From an uncultured Prevotellaceae bacterium (lineage in GTDB: Bacteria > Bacteroidota > Bacteroidia > Bacteroidales > Muribaculaceae): a stretch of 20,643 nucleotides of DNA. The notes beneath the pieces are model-generated. The model made no database searches. It saw only the letters and a list, made by a program, of their open reading frames with translations, and was not told the DNA's origin. Each line of letters opens with the position of its first letter. Position 1 is the stretch's first letter. The DNA lies in the NCBI GenBank assembly GCA_937892085.1, contig CALAVD010000045.1:1-20643 (forward strand), given 5' to 3'. Made by a program: the position numbers and the translations under genes. Positions 7,744 through 15,025 of this stretch are shown piece by piece.

Positions 7744-7775
7744 ATTCAAGTTTCACAAGTTGTTAACTTGCTCAC
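7744..7775. repeat. Intergenic palindromic repeat, copy 1
   Basis: A unit of about 32 bases that recurs at 7888-7920. It contains CAAGTT-gtt-AACTTG (7756-7770), a perfect 6-bp inverted repeat with a 3-base spacer, preceded by another CAAGTT half-site. The two copies differ at only a few positions. They may be operators for a dimeric regulator or a small dispersed palindromic element. Confidence 0.6.
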
Positions 7776-7786
7776 ATAAGAGAACT

Positions 7787-7803
7787 CATAATTGCTAATT
7801 ATG
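7787..7803. repeat. Perfect 7-bp inverted repeat CATAATT-gct-AATTATG
   Basis: Seven-base arms (7787-7793 and 7797-7803) around a 3-base spacer, 16 bases after the first palindromic repeat. The arm length and 3-base spacing resemble those of the neighbouring CAAGTT dyads, but the sequence differs. It may be a second operator type in the same upstream region. Confidence 0.5.
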
Positions 7804-7887
7804 ATACTTGCAGTAAAAAATGGGGGCTTCAGCAACCACTCCACCACTCCAAATAACAAAAAAACGTATTATTGAAGAAAATTGGAT

Positions 7888-7920
7888 ATTCAAGTTTCGC
7901 AAGTTACTAACTTGCTAACA
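7888..7920. repeat. Intergenic palindromic repeat, copy 2
   Basis: Second copy of the unit at 7744-7775. The dyad is longer here: GCAAGTT-act-AACTTGC (7899-7915), seven perfect base pairs. It lies 20 bases beyond the stop of the lipoprotein gene (7941) on the side where that transcript would end, so a role as a transcript-end hairpin is also possible. No T-run follows. Confidence 0.6.
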
Positions 7921-7940
7921 GGTAAATGATTCGTGATTTG

Positions 7941-8414
7941 CTATCGAGTATAATATACATCTTCAGTGATAGATATGCCCTGGGCATTTAAGGTGCATGT
8001 GAGAACAAGTTGACTCGTAGTCAATGATTTCACTTTCATATTCATGGAAATTCCTTCAGTTCCTTGAAGGTCGTCCATGCCTTCAATCCACAGCGTACCA
8101 TCGCTGTAGTATTTATAAGCCAGCCTGTCACCTGTATTTACCATCACTACATACTCATCTTCAAACTTCAGGTGCTCGTCAATAAACATGATGTTGCTTG
8201 TTCCCATTTGAGAAGAGTACATTTGGCGAATCTGATTCAGAGTCATCTCAATAGTCTGTCCCATGACATTAACTGATGCCTTCTGGAAAGTCCAAGTTTC
8301 ACCTTTAAGCAAATCGGCATTAGAGTGGACCTTGTCGTCATCATCACCACATGCGCTAAGCGAAAGCATTAGCGCGGCTATCAGCAACAGATAAAGTGCT
8401 TTAGCTTGTTTCAT
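7941..8414 (-). CDS. Small lipoprotein, lipocalin-like
   Basis: 157 residues. Signal peptide with lipobox LSLSAC, so Cys22 is the lipidated residue. It is followed at once by GDDDDK, and acidic residues after the cysteine are the usual surface-export signal of Bacteroidota lipoproteins. The mature part (about 35-157) reads as a small beta-barrel of the lipocalin-like/DUF4923 kind: LLKGETWTFQKASVNVMG at the start, then YSDGTLWIEGMDD, MNMKVKSLTTSQLVLTCTL and a final EDVYYTR. The gene starts 5 nt after the stop of the outer-membrane protein gene, so the two form an operon. It probably sits on the outer membrane and binds a small ligand or protein. The lipoprotein call is strong; the fold call is moderate. 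Confidence 0.8.
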   Translation of the reverse strand: MKQAKALYLLLIAALMLSLSACGDDDDKVHSNADLLKGETWTFQKASVNVMGQTIEMTLNQIRQMYSSQMGTSNIMFIDEHLKFEDEYVVMVNTGDRLAYKYYSDGTLWIEGMDDLQGTEGISMNMKVKSLTTSQLVLTCTLNAQGISITEDVYYTR

Positions 8415-8419
8415 AATTA

Positions 8420-8959
8420 TTAGAATTTATAAGTTACGCCTAAACCAAACACTGCCTGGTCAACATCTTTAACGATTGAGTATTTGCCCTCAAGCCCTAC
8501 TGCAAGATGTGGTGTTACAAGATACTCAATACCGGCACCTGCGTTGCCACCAAAATAAGTGTCGCTGCTACTGCCTCCACTCACTCCAGCCATTTCGGCA
8601 TATTGCTGATACTCGGCGGGAATGGCGCTGTTCATATCAAATTTTACACCAACAACAGTAAAGCCTACCAAAGGATAAACACGGAACTTGTCGCCAATGT
8701 AAAAGAGATAATGCAGGTTCACATTCTCTTCCCACATCGACACGCCATCCTTCTTGAAGAAATAGTTAAAGGCATCCTCTGCACGGAAATGGCTGGTGAT
8801 GTCGTACTGCACTTTGGCACCAACAGCAAACGATTTAATCTCTGTGCCATAAAGTCCATTGACACCAACGGCAAACCTTGACTGTCCAAAAACCGAAACA
8901 GCTGAAATGGTCAGCCACACTCCTACGACTAAGGATTTTCTTAAAATAGATAATTTCAT
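8420..8959 (-). CDS. Outer-membrane beta-barrel (porin-like) protein
   Basis: 179 residues from the ATG at 8959. This start gives the signal peptide MKLSILRKSLVVGVWLTISAVSVFGQ; a longer in-frame start would add nine residues before it. The mature protein is an eight-strand-type barrel: FAVGVNGLYGTEIKSFAVGA, VQYDITSHFRAEDAFNYFF, NVNLHYLFYIGDKFRVYPLV, GGNAGAGIEYLVTPHLAVGL and the last strand DQAVFGLGVTYKF, ending in the terminal Phe typical of outer-membrane proteins. It fits the small porin/OmpW-like superfamily common in Bacteroidota. First gene of a two-gene operon with the lipoprotein. It follows a leader of more than 250 bases with strong secondary structure, which suggests post-transcriptional control. 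Confidence 0.85.
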   Translation of the reverse strand: MKLSILRKSLVVGVWLTISAVSVFGQSRFAVGVNGLYGTEIKSFAVGAKVQYDITSHFRAEDAFNYFFKKDGVSMWEENVNLHYLFYIGDKFRVYPLVGFTVVGVKFDMNSAIPAEYQQYAEMAGVSGGSSSDTYFGGNAGAGIEYLVTPHLAVGLEGKYSIVKDVDQAVFGLGVTYKF

Positions 8960-9021
8960 AATAATTAATAGTTTTAGTTGTCTCAAGCAGCCCTATTGGG
9001 ACACATATACATACAACAAAA

Positions 9022-9180
9022 GCGTGGACTGCTATGCCACACTTTGTAATCTGACGGTCGTAGGAAATACCTGGAATGCAAAAGGGGAATATAGAGGCAG
9101 TCCACGCATATAGCGCAGAAGCCGCTGTGCTCTCTCTTGCATTCGAATCATGAAAATTTCCTACGTTTTCAGATTACAAG
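9022..9180 (-). ncRNA. Structured leader or small RNA with interleaved stems
   Basis: Three arm pairs nest into one long imperfect hairpin: 9044-9054 with 9169-9179 (11 bp), 9059-9068 with 9156-9165 (10 bp) and 9074-9081 with 9137-9144 (8 bp). Near the tip is a 7-bp hairpin, 9112-9118 with 9125-9131 (one G-T pair). A further perfect 11-bp pair, 9022-9032 with 9097-9107, crosses the long hairpin and so makes a pseudoknot or an alternative fold. The minus strand is preferred because a TAnnTTTG box lies at 9238-9245 and the outer-membrane gene starts at 8959, but the pairings exist on both strands. It could be a riboswitch-like leader, a free small RNA (a long bubbled hairpin recalls 6S RNA), or a MITE with imperfect terminal repeats. 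I do not recognise a named family. Confidence 0.55.
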
Positions 9181-9237
9181 AAAAGCATAACGCTTTATTT
9201 TACAACAATGTCAAATAATAATCAGAGATTATTAATG

Positions 9238-9271
9238 CAAAAGTACTACTAAATAGTCTGATCAACCCAAC
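9238..9271 (-). promoter_or_regulatory. Likely Bacteroidota promoter for the structured leader and barrel-lipoprotein operon
   Basis: Read on the minus strand, 9245-9238 is TACTTTTG, a full match to the TAnnTTTG -7 box. The -33 element is imperfect: GTTG at 9266-9263 or at 9271-9268, with spacers of 17 or 22. Transcription would start near 9231, pass through the structured element and reach the coding start at 8959. Confidence 0.45.
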
Positions 9272-9386
9272 ACCCTATGTTAAAATTTGCTAATTTGTGG
9301 GCAATAACAGTTTTTCTCACATTAATATGTCCTAACAATATACCAATCTATACTATTAATTGAAAAGCACATAAAAAATTTAAGCA

Positions 9387-9420
9387 TTTGATAATTATTA
9401 AAAAAAACATTGTAACTTTG
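9387..9420 (+). promoter_or_regulatory. Bacteroidota promoter of the AlbA_2 ATPase gene
   Basis: TTTG at 9387-9390, a 22-base spacer, then TAACTTTG at 9413-9420, a full match to TAnnTTTG. The surrounding DNA (9246-9412) is A+T-rich and holds no other feature I can support. The transcript should begin near 9427, ahead of the ATG at 9464. Confidence 0.65.
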
Positions 9421-9490
9421 TAATCCATAGAAGTTAGGGCGTGTTTAATCTAAAGAAGAAATTATGATATAAAAAGAAGAAATACAGGCA

Positions 9491-10900
9491 TTGTTGCAGA
9501 GCACGGAGGACTTTCGGGTGGAGCGAACGGTCTCTACTACAAATATGGATAAGTTCTGTGAAGCAATCTGTGCCTTTTCCAACGATTTGCCAGACTCTCG
9601 CCAGAAGGGCTATCTGTTGATTGGTGCACATGATGACGGGCGGCTGTCGGGACTGAAGGTGGACGATGCTCTACTGAAAAAAATTTCAGGCATTCGCTCT
9701 GATGGTAATATACTGCCATTGCCCGTTATGACAGTGGAGCGGGTAGAGTTTCTTGATGGCGATTTGTTGGTGGCAGAGGTTTCTCCTTCACTGCTGCCTC
9801 CCGTGCGGTATCGTGGACGGGTGTTTGTTCGTATAGGTCCAAGGCGTGACATCGCCAGTGAAGCGGAAGAACGGATAATGACGGAACGACGTACGGCCTA
9901 CATGGCGACCTTCGATGCCACACCTTGTCTCGGCTCTACATTGGATGAATTGAATCTGGAGTATATCAAGAATGAGTATCTGCCTTCTGTGGTTACTCCA
10001 GAGGCTTTGGCTGATGACAAACGTGACATCAAGGAGCAATTGGCTTCGATTCGTCTGTATGACCGCGTTCACGGTTGCCCTACATACGCAGCACTCATCT
10101 TGTTTGGAAAGAATCCTCGTTTTTACTTGCCAGGGGCTTACGTTCAGTTTGTTCGCTTTGCAGGCAAAACCATTGGCGGAGAGGTGTTGAACGAAAAACG
10201 TTTTCAGGGGCCGCTTTTCCAGTTGCTACCTGCATTGGAATCTTTTGTCAGTGATGCCATTATCACACAAAGACCAGTCCCAGTGAGTCTATTCCGTGAA
10301 AAGACCGTCATCAATTATCCCAACAATGCATTGCGTGAGTTGATGATGAATGCTTGTATGCACCGTGACTATCAATCTAATATGCCTATCCGGCTATATC
10401 AGTTTGATGATCATATTGAAATTATGAATGCTGGAGGATTATATGGTGAGGCGCGTCCAGAGAATTTTCCTTATGTAAATGACTATCGCAATCCAATTAT
10501 AGCGGAAGCCATGAAAGAGATGAAGTATGTTAATATGTTCAACCAAGGTATAAGGCGCGTGCAGGATATGTTGCTTGATAATGGCAACAAGGAGGCTATT
10601 TTCGATGTGTCAAAGTTGACTGCATTTGAAGTGACCGTGTTTTCAACCGTAGATGTCACCCAAGGTGATACTCAAGGTGATACTCAAGGTGATACCCAAG
10701 GTGATACCCAAGGTAATGCACTTGATATATGGATTGAGGAACAGATTAAGAAGAATCCTAAAATTACTATAAGAGAATTAGCAAGAATAAGCAAAAAAGG
10801 ACTTGCAACCATCAAACGCCATATTGCAAAACTTCCTCATATTAAGTATGTTGGCAGTGGCTATAGTGGCCATTGGGAAATTATTGAAAACGATGCATAG
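9491..10900 (+). CDS. AlbA_2 (schlafen-like) ATP-binding protein with winged helix
   Basis: 469 residues counted from TTG at 9491. The natural start seems to be ATG at 9464 in the same frame, but its third codon (9470-9472) is TAA. The residues between (KEEIQALL) look like a normal N-terminus, so either TTG is used or the gene carries a nonsense change or base error. Residues 1-125 fit AlbA_2: STEDFRVERT, GYLLIGAHDDGRLSGL and FVRIGPRRD. Residues about 275-360 fit a GHKL-type ATPase: NALRELMMNACMHRD (N box) and EIMNAGGLYG. Residues 389-409 are a TQGD repeat. Residues about 415-465 form a winged helix (TIRELARISKKGLATIKRHI). Proteins of this build are common in Bacteroidota, often thought to be regulators or linked to mobile DNA and defence. 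It stands alone with its own promoter. Confidence 0.85.
   Translation: MLQSTEDFRVERTVSTTNMDKFCEAICAFSNDLPDSRQKGYLLIGAHDDGRLSGLKVDDALLKKISGIRSDGNILPLPVMTVERVEFLDGDLLVAEVSPSLLPPVRYRGRVFVRIGPRRDIASEAEERIMTERRTAYMATFDATPCLGSTLDELNLEYIKNEYLPSVVTPEALADDKRDIKEQLASIRLYDRVHGCPTYAALILFGKNPRFYLPGAYVQFVRFAGKTIGGEVLNEKRFQGPLFQLLPALESFVSDAIITQRPVPVSLFREKTVINYPNNALRELMMNACMHRDYQSNMPIRLYQFDDHIEIMNAGGLYGEARPENFPYVNDYRNPIIAEAMKEMKYVNMFNQGIRRVQDMLLDNGNKEAIFDVSKLTAFEVTVFSTVDVTQGDTQGDTQGDTQGDTQGNALDIWIEEQIKKNPKITIRELARISKKGLATIKRHIAKLPHIKYVGSGYSGHWEIIENDA
10658..10717 (+). repeat. Five 12-bp tandem repeats inside the ATPase gene
   Basis: Units at 10658, 10670, 10682, 10694 and 10706 follow ACYCAAGGTGAT; the last has AAT. 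Each encodes Thr-Gln-Gly-Asp (the last ends Asn). As 12 is a multiple of three, gain or loss of units changes linker length without a frameshift. Confidence 0.9.
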
Positions 10901-10950
10901 GCAGCATTTAACGTGACAATTTAACTCGAATCGATCCATCAACTATTAAA

Positions 10951-12087
10951 TCACGCTTTGCCACGGGCGCGGTCGTAGGTGAGCATGGTGCTTTGCGCGA
11001 GGTGGTGCTGGGTGAAGGCGGCTGCAAGCTCTTTGCCCTTCTCGGTCATCGCCTTGTAGTTCTCGGGTGCGCTGAGCACGGCGTTGAGGTGGTTGACGAG
11101 TTGAGCCTCGTCCTTTGGCCCGAAATAGAGTGCTGCATCCTTTGCTATCTCGCGATGGCAACCGTCGTCGCTGGTGATGAGTGGCGTGCCGCTAACCATC
11201 GTCTCGATGACGCACTGCCCCATGCCGTCGGCAATCGACGGCTCCACTACAGCCTTTGCGAGAGCATAGAGGCACATAAAGTTGTGCTTGTTGACGCTCG
11301 AGACCCTCACTACGCGCTCGTCGATATTTAGTTTCTCGGCGAGACGCTTGAGCTGGCGGTAGTTGTCGTTCTTCTTGCCGATGATGACAAGGTCAATTTT
11401 CTTGTCGTCAATCTTCGCGAGAGCCTTGTAGAAGGTCGCCATGTTGCTCAGGTCGCCAAAGTCGGTGACCGCGAGGATAAAATTGGATGGTAGGTTGTAT
11501 TTTCCCTTAGTGTTCTGGATGAAGACCTCGTCGCCGAGGTTCTCGAGATACTCATCGCGGTAGGCAGTGTAGATCACGTCGATCTTGTCGGCACTGGTCC
11601 CATACTTCTTTATAATGGCATTTTTCACATACTCGCTGGTGGCGATGATGCGGTCGGCACGCTTGCAGGCACGCCCAATGCGCGAGCTGCGGTGCAGTTT
11701 CTCCAGCCACGTGTAGTCGTCCATGAAGCGCTTGAAGGTGAGGTCGCGCACGGTGGTCACCATTCTCACCTTTTCCTTGCCATGTCCTGAGGGCAGCACC
11801 GAGTCGAGCCCGTGAAACACCTTCACGCCATGACGATAGAAGTCGTTGAAAATGCCGCTACGGTTGCGCCACAGCCATTTGCTGAACGCCTTATAGGGTG
11901 TCTTCAGGTGCACGCTTGATATAGATAGTAGCCACGACAAGTCGCGGTCGCTTGAGTTTTCGGGAGTATAAACCATGAAGGTATCCCTAGGATATTCCAT
12001 ACCTATTGACGATATCAAGAGACGGTCGTAATAACACAACTGTGACTTGCTATTCACCGTTCTTATGCCATCAAATCCAACAGTCAT
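10951..12087 (-). CDS. Glycosyltransferase family 4-type enzyme
   Basis: 378 residues. It moves a sugar from a nucleotide donor to an acceptor, probably for cell-surface polysaccharide, in the cytoplasm or at the inner membrane. N-terminal Rossmann half at about 1-190 (MTVGFDGIRTVNS, MVTTVRDLTF, RADRIIATSEYVKNAII, KIDVIYTAYRD). C-terminal half at about 195-365 (FILAVTDFGDLSN, IDLVIIGKKND, VVRVSSVNKHNFMCLYALAK). The EX7E motif region reads PSIADGMGQCVIETMVSGTP, so the first acidic residue is Asp287 instead of the usual Glu, with Glu295 kept. The region where relatives have a TGLGNYSR-like loop after the first strand reads SKSQLCYYDR. The gene stands alone between a convergent ATPase gene and the MscS gene. 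Acceptor unknown. Confidence 0.85.
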   Translation of the reverse strand: MTVGFDGIRTVNSKSQLCYYDRLLISSIGMEYPRDTFMVYTPENSSDRDLSWLLSISSVHLKTPYKAFSKWLWRNRSGIFNDFYRHGVKVFHGLDSVLPSGHGKEKVRMVTTVRDLTFKRFMDDYTWLEKLHRSSRIGRACKRADRIIATSEYVKNAIIKKYGTSADKIDVIYTAYRDEYLENLGDEVFIQNTKGKYNLPSNFILAVTDFGDLSNMATFYKALAKIDDKKIDLVIIGKKNDNYRQLKRLAEKLNIDERVVRVSSVNKHNFMCLYALAKAVVEPSIADGMGQCVIETMVSGTPLITSDDGCHREIAKDAALYFGPKDEAQLVNHLNAVLSAPENYKAMTEKGKELAAAFTQHHLAQSTMLTYDRARGKA

Positions 12088-12159
12088 TATATACTTAAAT
12101 TATAATATAAGGCACTCTGTTAATGAGTTAATTCCTTCCTTCAACTAAGGAAAATCGTG

Positions 12160-12167
12160 CAAAGTTA
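12160..12167 (-). promoter_or_regulatory. TAnnTTTG -7 box upstream of the glycosyltransferase
   Basis: On the minus strand this is TAACTTTG, an exact Bacteroidota -7 box, 73 bases before the ATG at 12087. No convincing TTTG lies at the -33 distance, so the promoter is partly supported. Confidence 0.45.
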
Positions 12168-12258
12168 GAGAAAATTATTTAAATGGGTAGTGATATTTTG
12201 ATTAAAATTTTATAAAATACCCCTCCCTGAAGAAGAAAAAAGAACCGTCACTTTTTCT

Positions 12259-14943
12259 TCATTTTTTGTCTTGAGAGTTATCAATTGCCGGCTCTGTCAC
12301 TTGCCTGATGTAGATGTCGCGCTGTGGGAATGGAATCTCTATGCTATTGCTTTGCAACGTGTTGTAGATTGTTTCTTTCACTTTGCAAACAAAACCTATC
12401 TTCTCTTCAACGAGCACCCAGAACGCCACAATAAGATCTACCGAATTCTCGCCAAAGTCGCCGAAGAACACCTTGAAGCCATGCTTCTTCTGTATCACTG
12501 AGCGGCCGCTGGCACTGGTGCTGTCGATGAGGGTGCTAAGGTTGGTCTCAAGTAATTCTCGCACTTCGTCCACGTTCACGCCATAGGCCACACCAACGGG
12601 CAACTTCACATACTCGTAGCTGTGGTTCTTAGTGAAGTTCTTGAAATTCTTGTTAAACAGCGACGCGTTAAGAAACGCGATGATACTGCCGTCGGGGGTG
12701 ACGATTTGAGTGCTTTGATAGCCTATGCTTTCTACTTTTCCCATAATGCCGTCGCACTCGATGTAGTCGCCCACTCTCACGCGTCCCGACATCAACGAGA
12801 GTCCATAGATGAAATTCTCGAGAATGTCTTTCATGGCAAATCCGAGACCTGTCGCCAAACCTGCCGAGATTAGCGAGATGCCGCTCTTGGGCACCTTGAA
12901 GAGCACGAGAGCAAAGATGAAGAAGCTGCCCCACACCACTATGGTGATGATATTGTTGGCCAGGGTGATATTGGGGCGCCGCGTGGCGTCGGTCTTGGCA
13001 AACTGCTTGAGCTTGTAACGGCGGTACAGCGAGTGCGCTAAGTAGTTGATATAGTAGAACACGAAGAACAACGCGCTCACCAGCACTATCTTGTAGAGCG
13101 AGATTTGGATGAGGCCATTCTGGTCGATGAAGTTATAGTAGAAATACTTCACCAGCATCTGCTTCATGTCAAACATATTGACAGCAAAGAGTATGCTCAC
13201 GAGCACCGAGAGCACCGCCAGCACTGGCAGCACCACCTTGATAAAGAAGTCGTAGCCCCAAGAGTGGTGGATGTAGTCGCCCTTCTTCTCTTCGGCAAGA
13301 ATCTTGTTGAAGAGCTTTTTCTCGTTGGGCTTCTTGTTTTTACCCTTGAGCTTCGCCGTCGTCTCCTTCATGATGTGCTTCACAAGATACTTCTCGTTAT
13401 ACATCTTGGCGAGGTCGTAGAGGCAAACGATGGTCTGGATGCAAGCGAGCTGGAACGACCACCACACGATGATTTGCACGGCAAGCAGGGTGTAGCCTAT
13501 CCACGCTAAGAGGCACGAGGCTATCATCGCAATGAGCGAGATGGTGGAGAAGACGATGTCGATGGTTGGAATCTTGACATGGCGCTTCCTGACCACAACA
13601 AACTGCCAAATGGTGAATGCCAATATCACTGGTGGGAAGATGAGGTTTACAACATTGTTAGGAATGAAAATAATGCGGAACACTATCACCACAAAAGCCA
13701 GAAGCATGAACGGTGTGTAAACCAGCACGCCGGCATTGATTTGCTTGCTGCTGAGCCTGATGAGCAGCGACAGCAATATGGCAAACATCAGCCAGGAGTA
13801 GTCGAGGGTGATGCCTATCGCCATGACGATGAAATTGTGGTGCATGAGAGAATTAGCGATGGTGATGAACACCGAGAAGAGGAACACGCCACAGGCGAGG
13901 CCTATGATGGTGCGGCGACGCTTGTAGTTGGAGTTGTCCCTGATTTTCTTGGGCAGGCACCACCTCAGGATTATCACGCTCAGTATCGTTGCGATGAAGA
14001 TATAGAAGAGGATAAATACCGATGTGATGAGGATTACTGGTCCGCGCCACTGGCTCTTGATGTGTGAGTGCGAGCCATCGCGGTTCAGCTCCTGGTATTT
14101 CTCACGGAGCTGGGAATTGATGCGGCCGTAGTTGTTGCCGAGCGATGCAAGCACTTGGAAATAGTTGCTGTCGCCATTCTTGAAGATGCTGTTTTGCAGT
14201 TGCTCATATTGTTTCAAGGCATAGGTGTTCAGCGCTTTCAGTTTCTCCGACACCTCGTCGTAGTAACGCTTGTCGGAGCTCATCTTCTCCTTGATTTTGA
14301 TGGTGTTGTCGCGTAACGCTTCGGCATAGAAGATACATTTCTCCCTTATCTTGATTTCCTCTTCGTTGAGCACATAGAGCGCCATCTGCTCCACATCGCG
14401 CTTGGGGTCGTTGATGGCTTCGGGATTAACGTTGATAGCATTGCCGTCGGCCTGCTGCGACTCCATGATGCTGTCGGCGACCTCGGTGAGCGAGCTATTC
14501 TCTTTGTTCTCGATGGCTGGCGAGATGTGCTTGAGCACATTGATGAGGCTGTCATATCGCTCTACTTCGGCATCGAGCTTCACCATTATCTTGTCGAATG
14601 GCACATGCGTGATGCGTGAGTTGTTATACAGGTCGGTAGCTTGCTGACAGGCGTAGGCAATGTCGAACGTAAATTCACTGCTTTGTGAGTAGAGTATCAG
14701 CGAAATCTGGTCGATTTGCTGCATTGTGGCAACGAGTTGTTCATGCTGCTTCTGCGCCCGTTGCTCAAGCTCCTTCATGGTTTGCTGCTGATGCTTATAT
14801 TTCATCTCAAGCTCAGCGCACAGCACATCGATGGTCTTGCCGAAGTCATGCTCCTTGAAAACGGCATGTGCTTGTGTGGCGCTGAATATCAGCACTATTA
14901 TTAGAAGTAATATTTTGTTCCCTTTAAAAACGGTTTTATTCAT
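12259..14943 (-). CDS. Large MscS-family mechanosensitive channel
   Basis: 894 residues from the ATG at 14943; an in-frame TTG nine bases upstream is less likely. Channels of this family open under membrane tension and release small solutes on osmotic downshock. Signal peptide at about 1-27 (ILLLIIVLIFSATQAHA). A long helical periplasmic part follows to about residue 300 (KHQQQTMKELEQRAQKQHEQ), as in MscK/YnaI-type large channels. About ten membrane segments follow. The pore region is at about 685-715 (LISAGLATGLGFAMKDILEN), then the beta domain (GRVRVGDYIECDGIMGKVES, TPDGSIIAFLNASLFN) and a C-terminal alpha/beta domain to the end. It has its own strong promoter, and 150 bases separate it from the next gene upstream. 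Typical small MscS is about 290 residues, so this is the extended type. Confidence 0.9.
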   Translation of the reverse strand: MNKTVFKGNKILLLIIVLIFSATQAHAVFKEHDFGKTIDVLCAELEMKYKHQQQTMKELEQRAQKQHEQLVATMQQIDQISLILYSQSSEFTFDIAYACQQATDLYNNSRITHVPFDKIMVKLDAEVERYDSLINVLKHISPAIENKENSSLTEVADSIMESQQADGNAINVNPEAINDPKRDVEQMALYVLNEEEIKIREKCIFYAEALRDNTIKIKEKMSSDKRYYDEVSEKLKALNTYALKQYEQLQNSIFKNGDSNYFQVLASLGNNYGRINSQLREKYQELNRDGSHSHIKSQWRGPVILITSVFILFYIFIATILSVIILRWCLPKKIRDNSNYKRRRTIIGLACGVFLFSVFITIANSLMHHNFIVMAIGITLDYSWLMFAILLSLLIRLSSKQINAGVLVYTPFMLLAFVVIVFRIIFIPNNVVNLIFPPVILAFTIWQFVVVRKRHVKIPTIDIVFSTISLIAMIASCLLAWIGYTLLAVQIIVWWSFQLACIQTIVCLYDLAKMYNEKYLVKHIMKETTAKLKGKNKKPNEKKLFNKILAEEKKGDYIHHSWGYDFFIKVVLPVLAVLSVLVSILFAVNMFDMKQMLVKYFYYNFIDQNGLIQISLYKIVLVSALFFVFYYINYLAHSLYRRYKLKQFAKTDATRRPNITLANNIITIVVWGSFFIFALVLFKVPKSGISLISAGLATGLGFAMKDILENFIYGLSLMSGRVRVGDYIECDGIMGKVESIGYQSTQIVTPDGSIIAFLNASLFNKNFKNFTKNHSYEYVKLPVGVAYGVNVDEVRELLETNLSTLIDSTSASGRSVIQKKHGFKVFFGDFGENSVDLIVAFWVLVEEKIGFVCKVKETIYNTLQSNSIEIPFPQRDIYIRQVTEPAIDNSQDKK

Positions 14944-14965
14944 AGTTCTCAATCTTTTACCGACG

Positions 14966-14995
14966 CAAAGTTAAATAAATAAGTCGTTTCCCAAA
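14966..14995 (-). promoter_or_regulatory. Bacteroidota promoter of the MscS gene
   Basis: On the minus strand: TTTG at 14995-14992, an 18-base spacer, then TAACTTTG at 14973-14966. Both boxes match the consensus. It lies 22 bases before the ATG at 14943, which supports that start and a short leader. Confidence 0.7.
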
Positions 14996-15025
14996 AATTT
15001 TTTGAGCAAATTGTGCCTTTCACGG

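Noticed and set aside
10658..10717. Possible CRISPR-like repeat
   Set aside because: The units are 12 bp, directly adjacent without spacers, and lie in frame inside a coding region.
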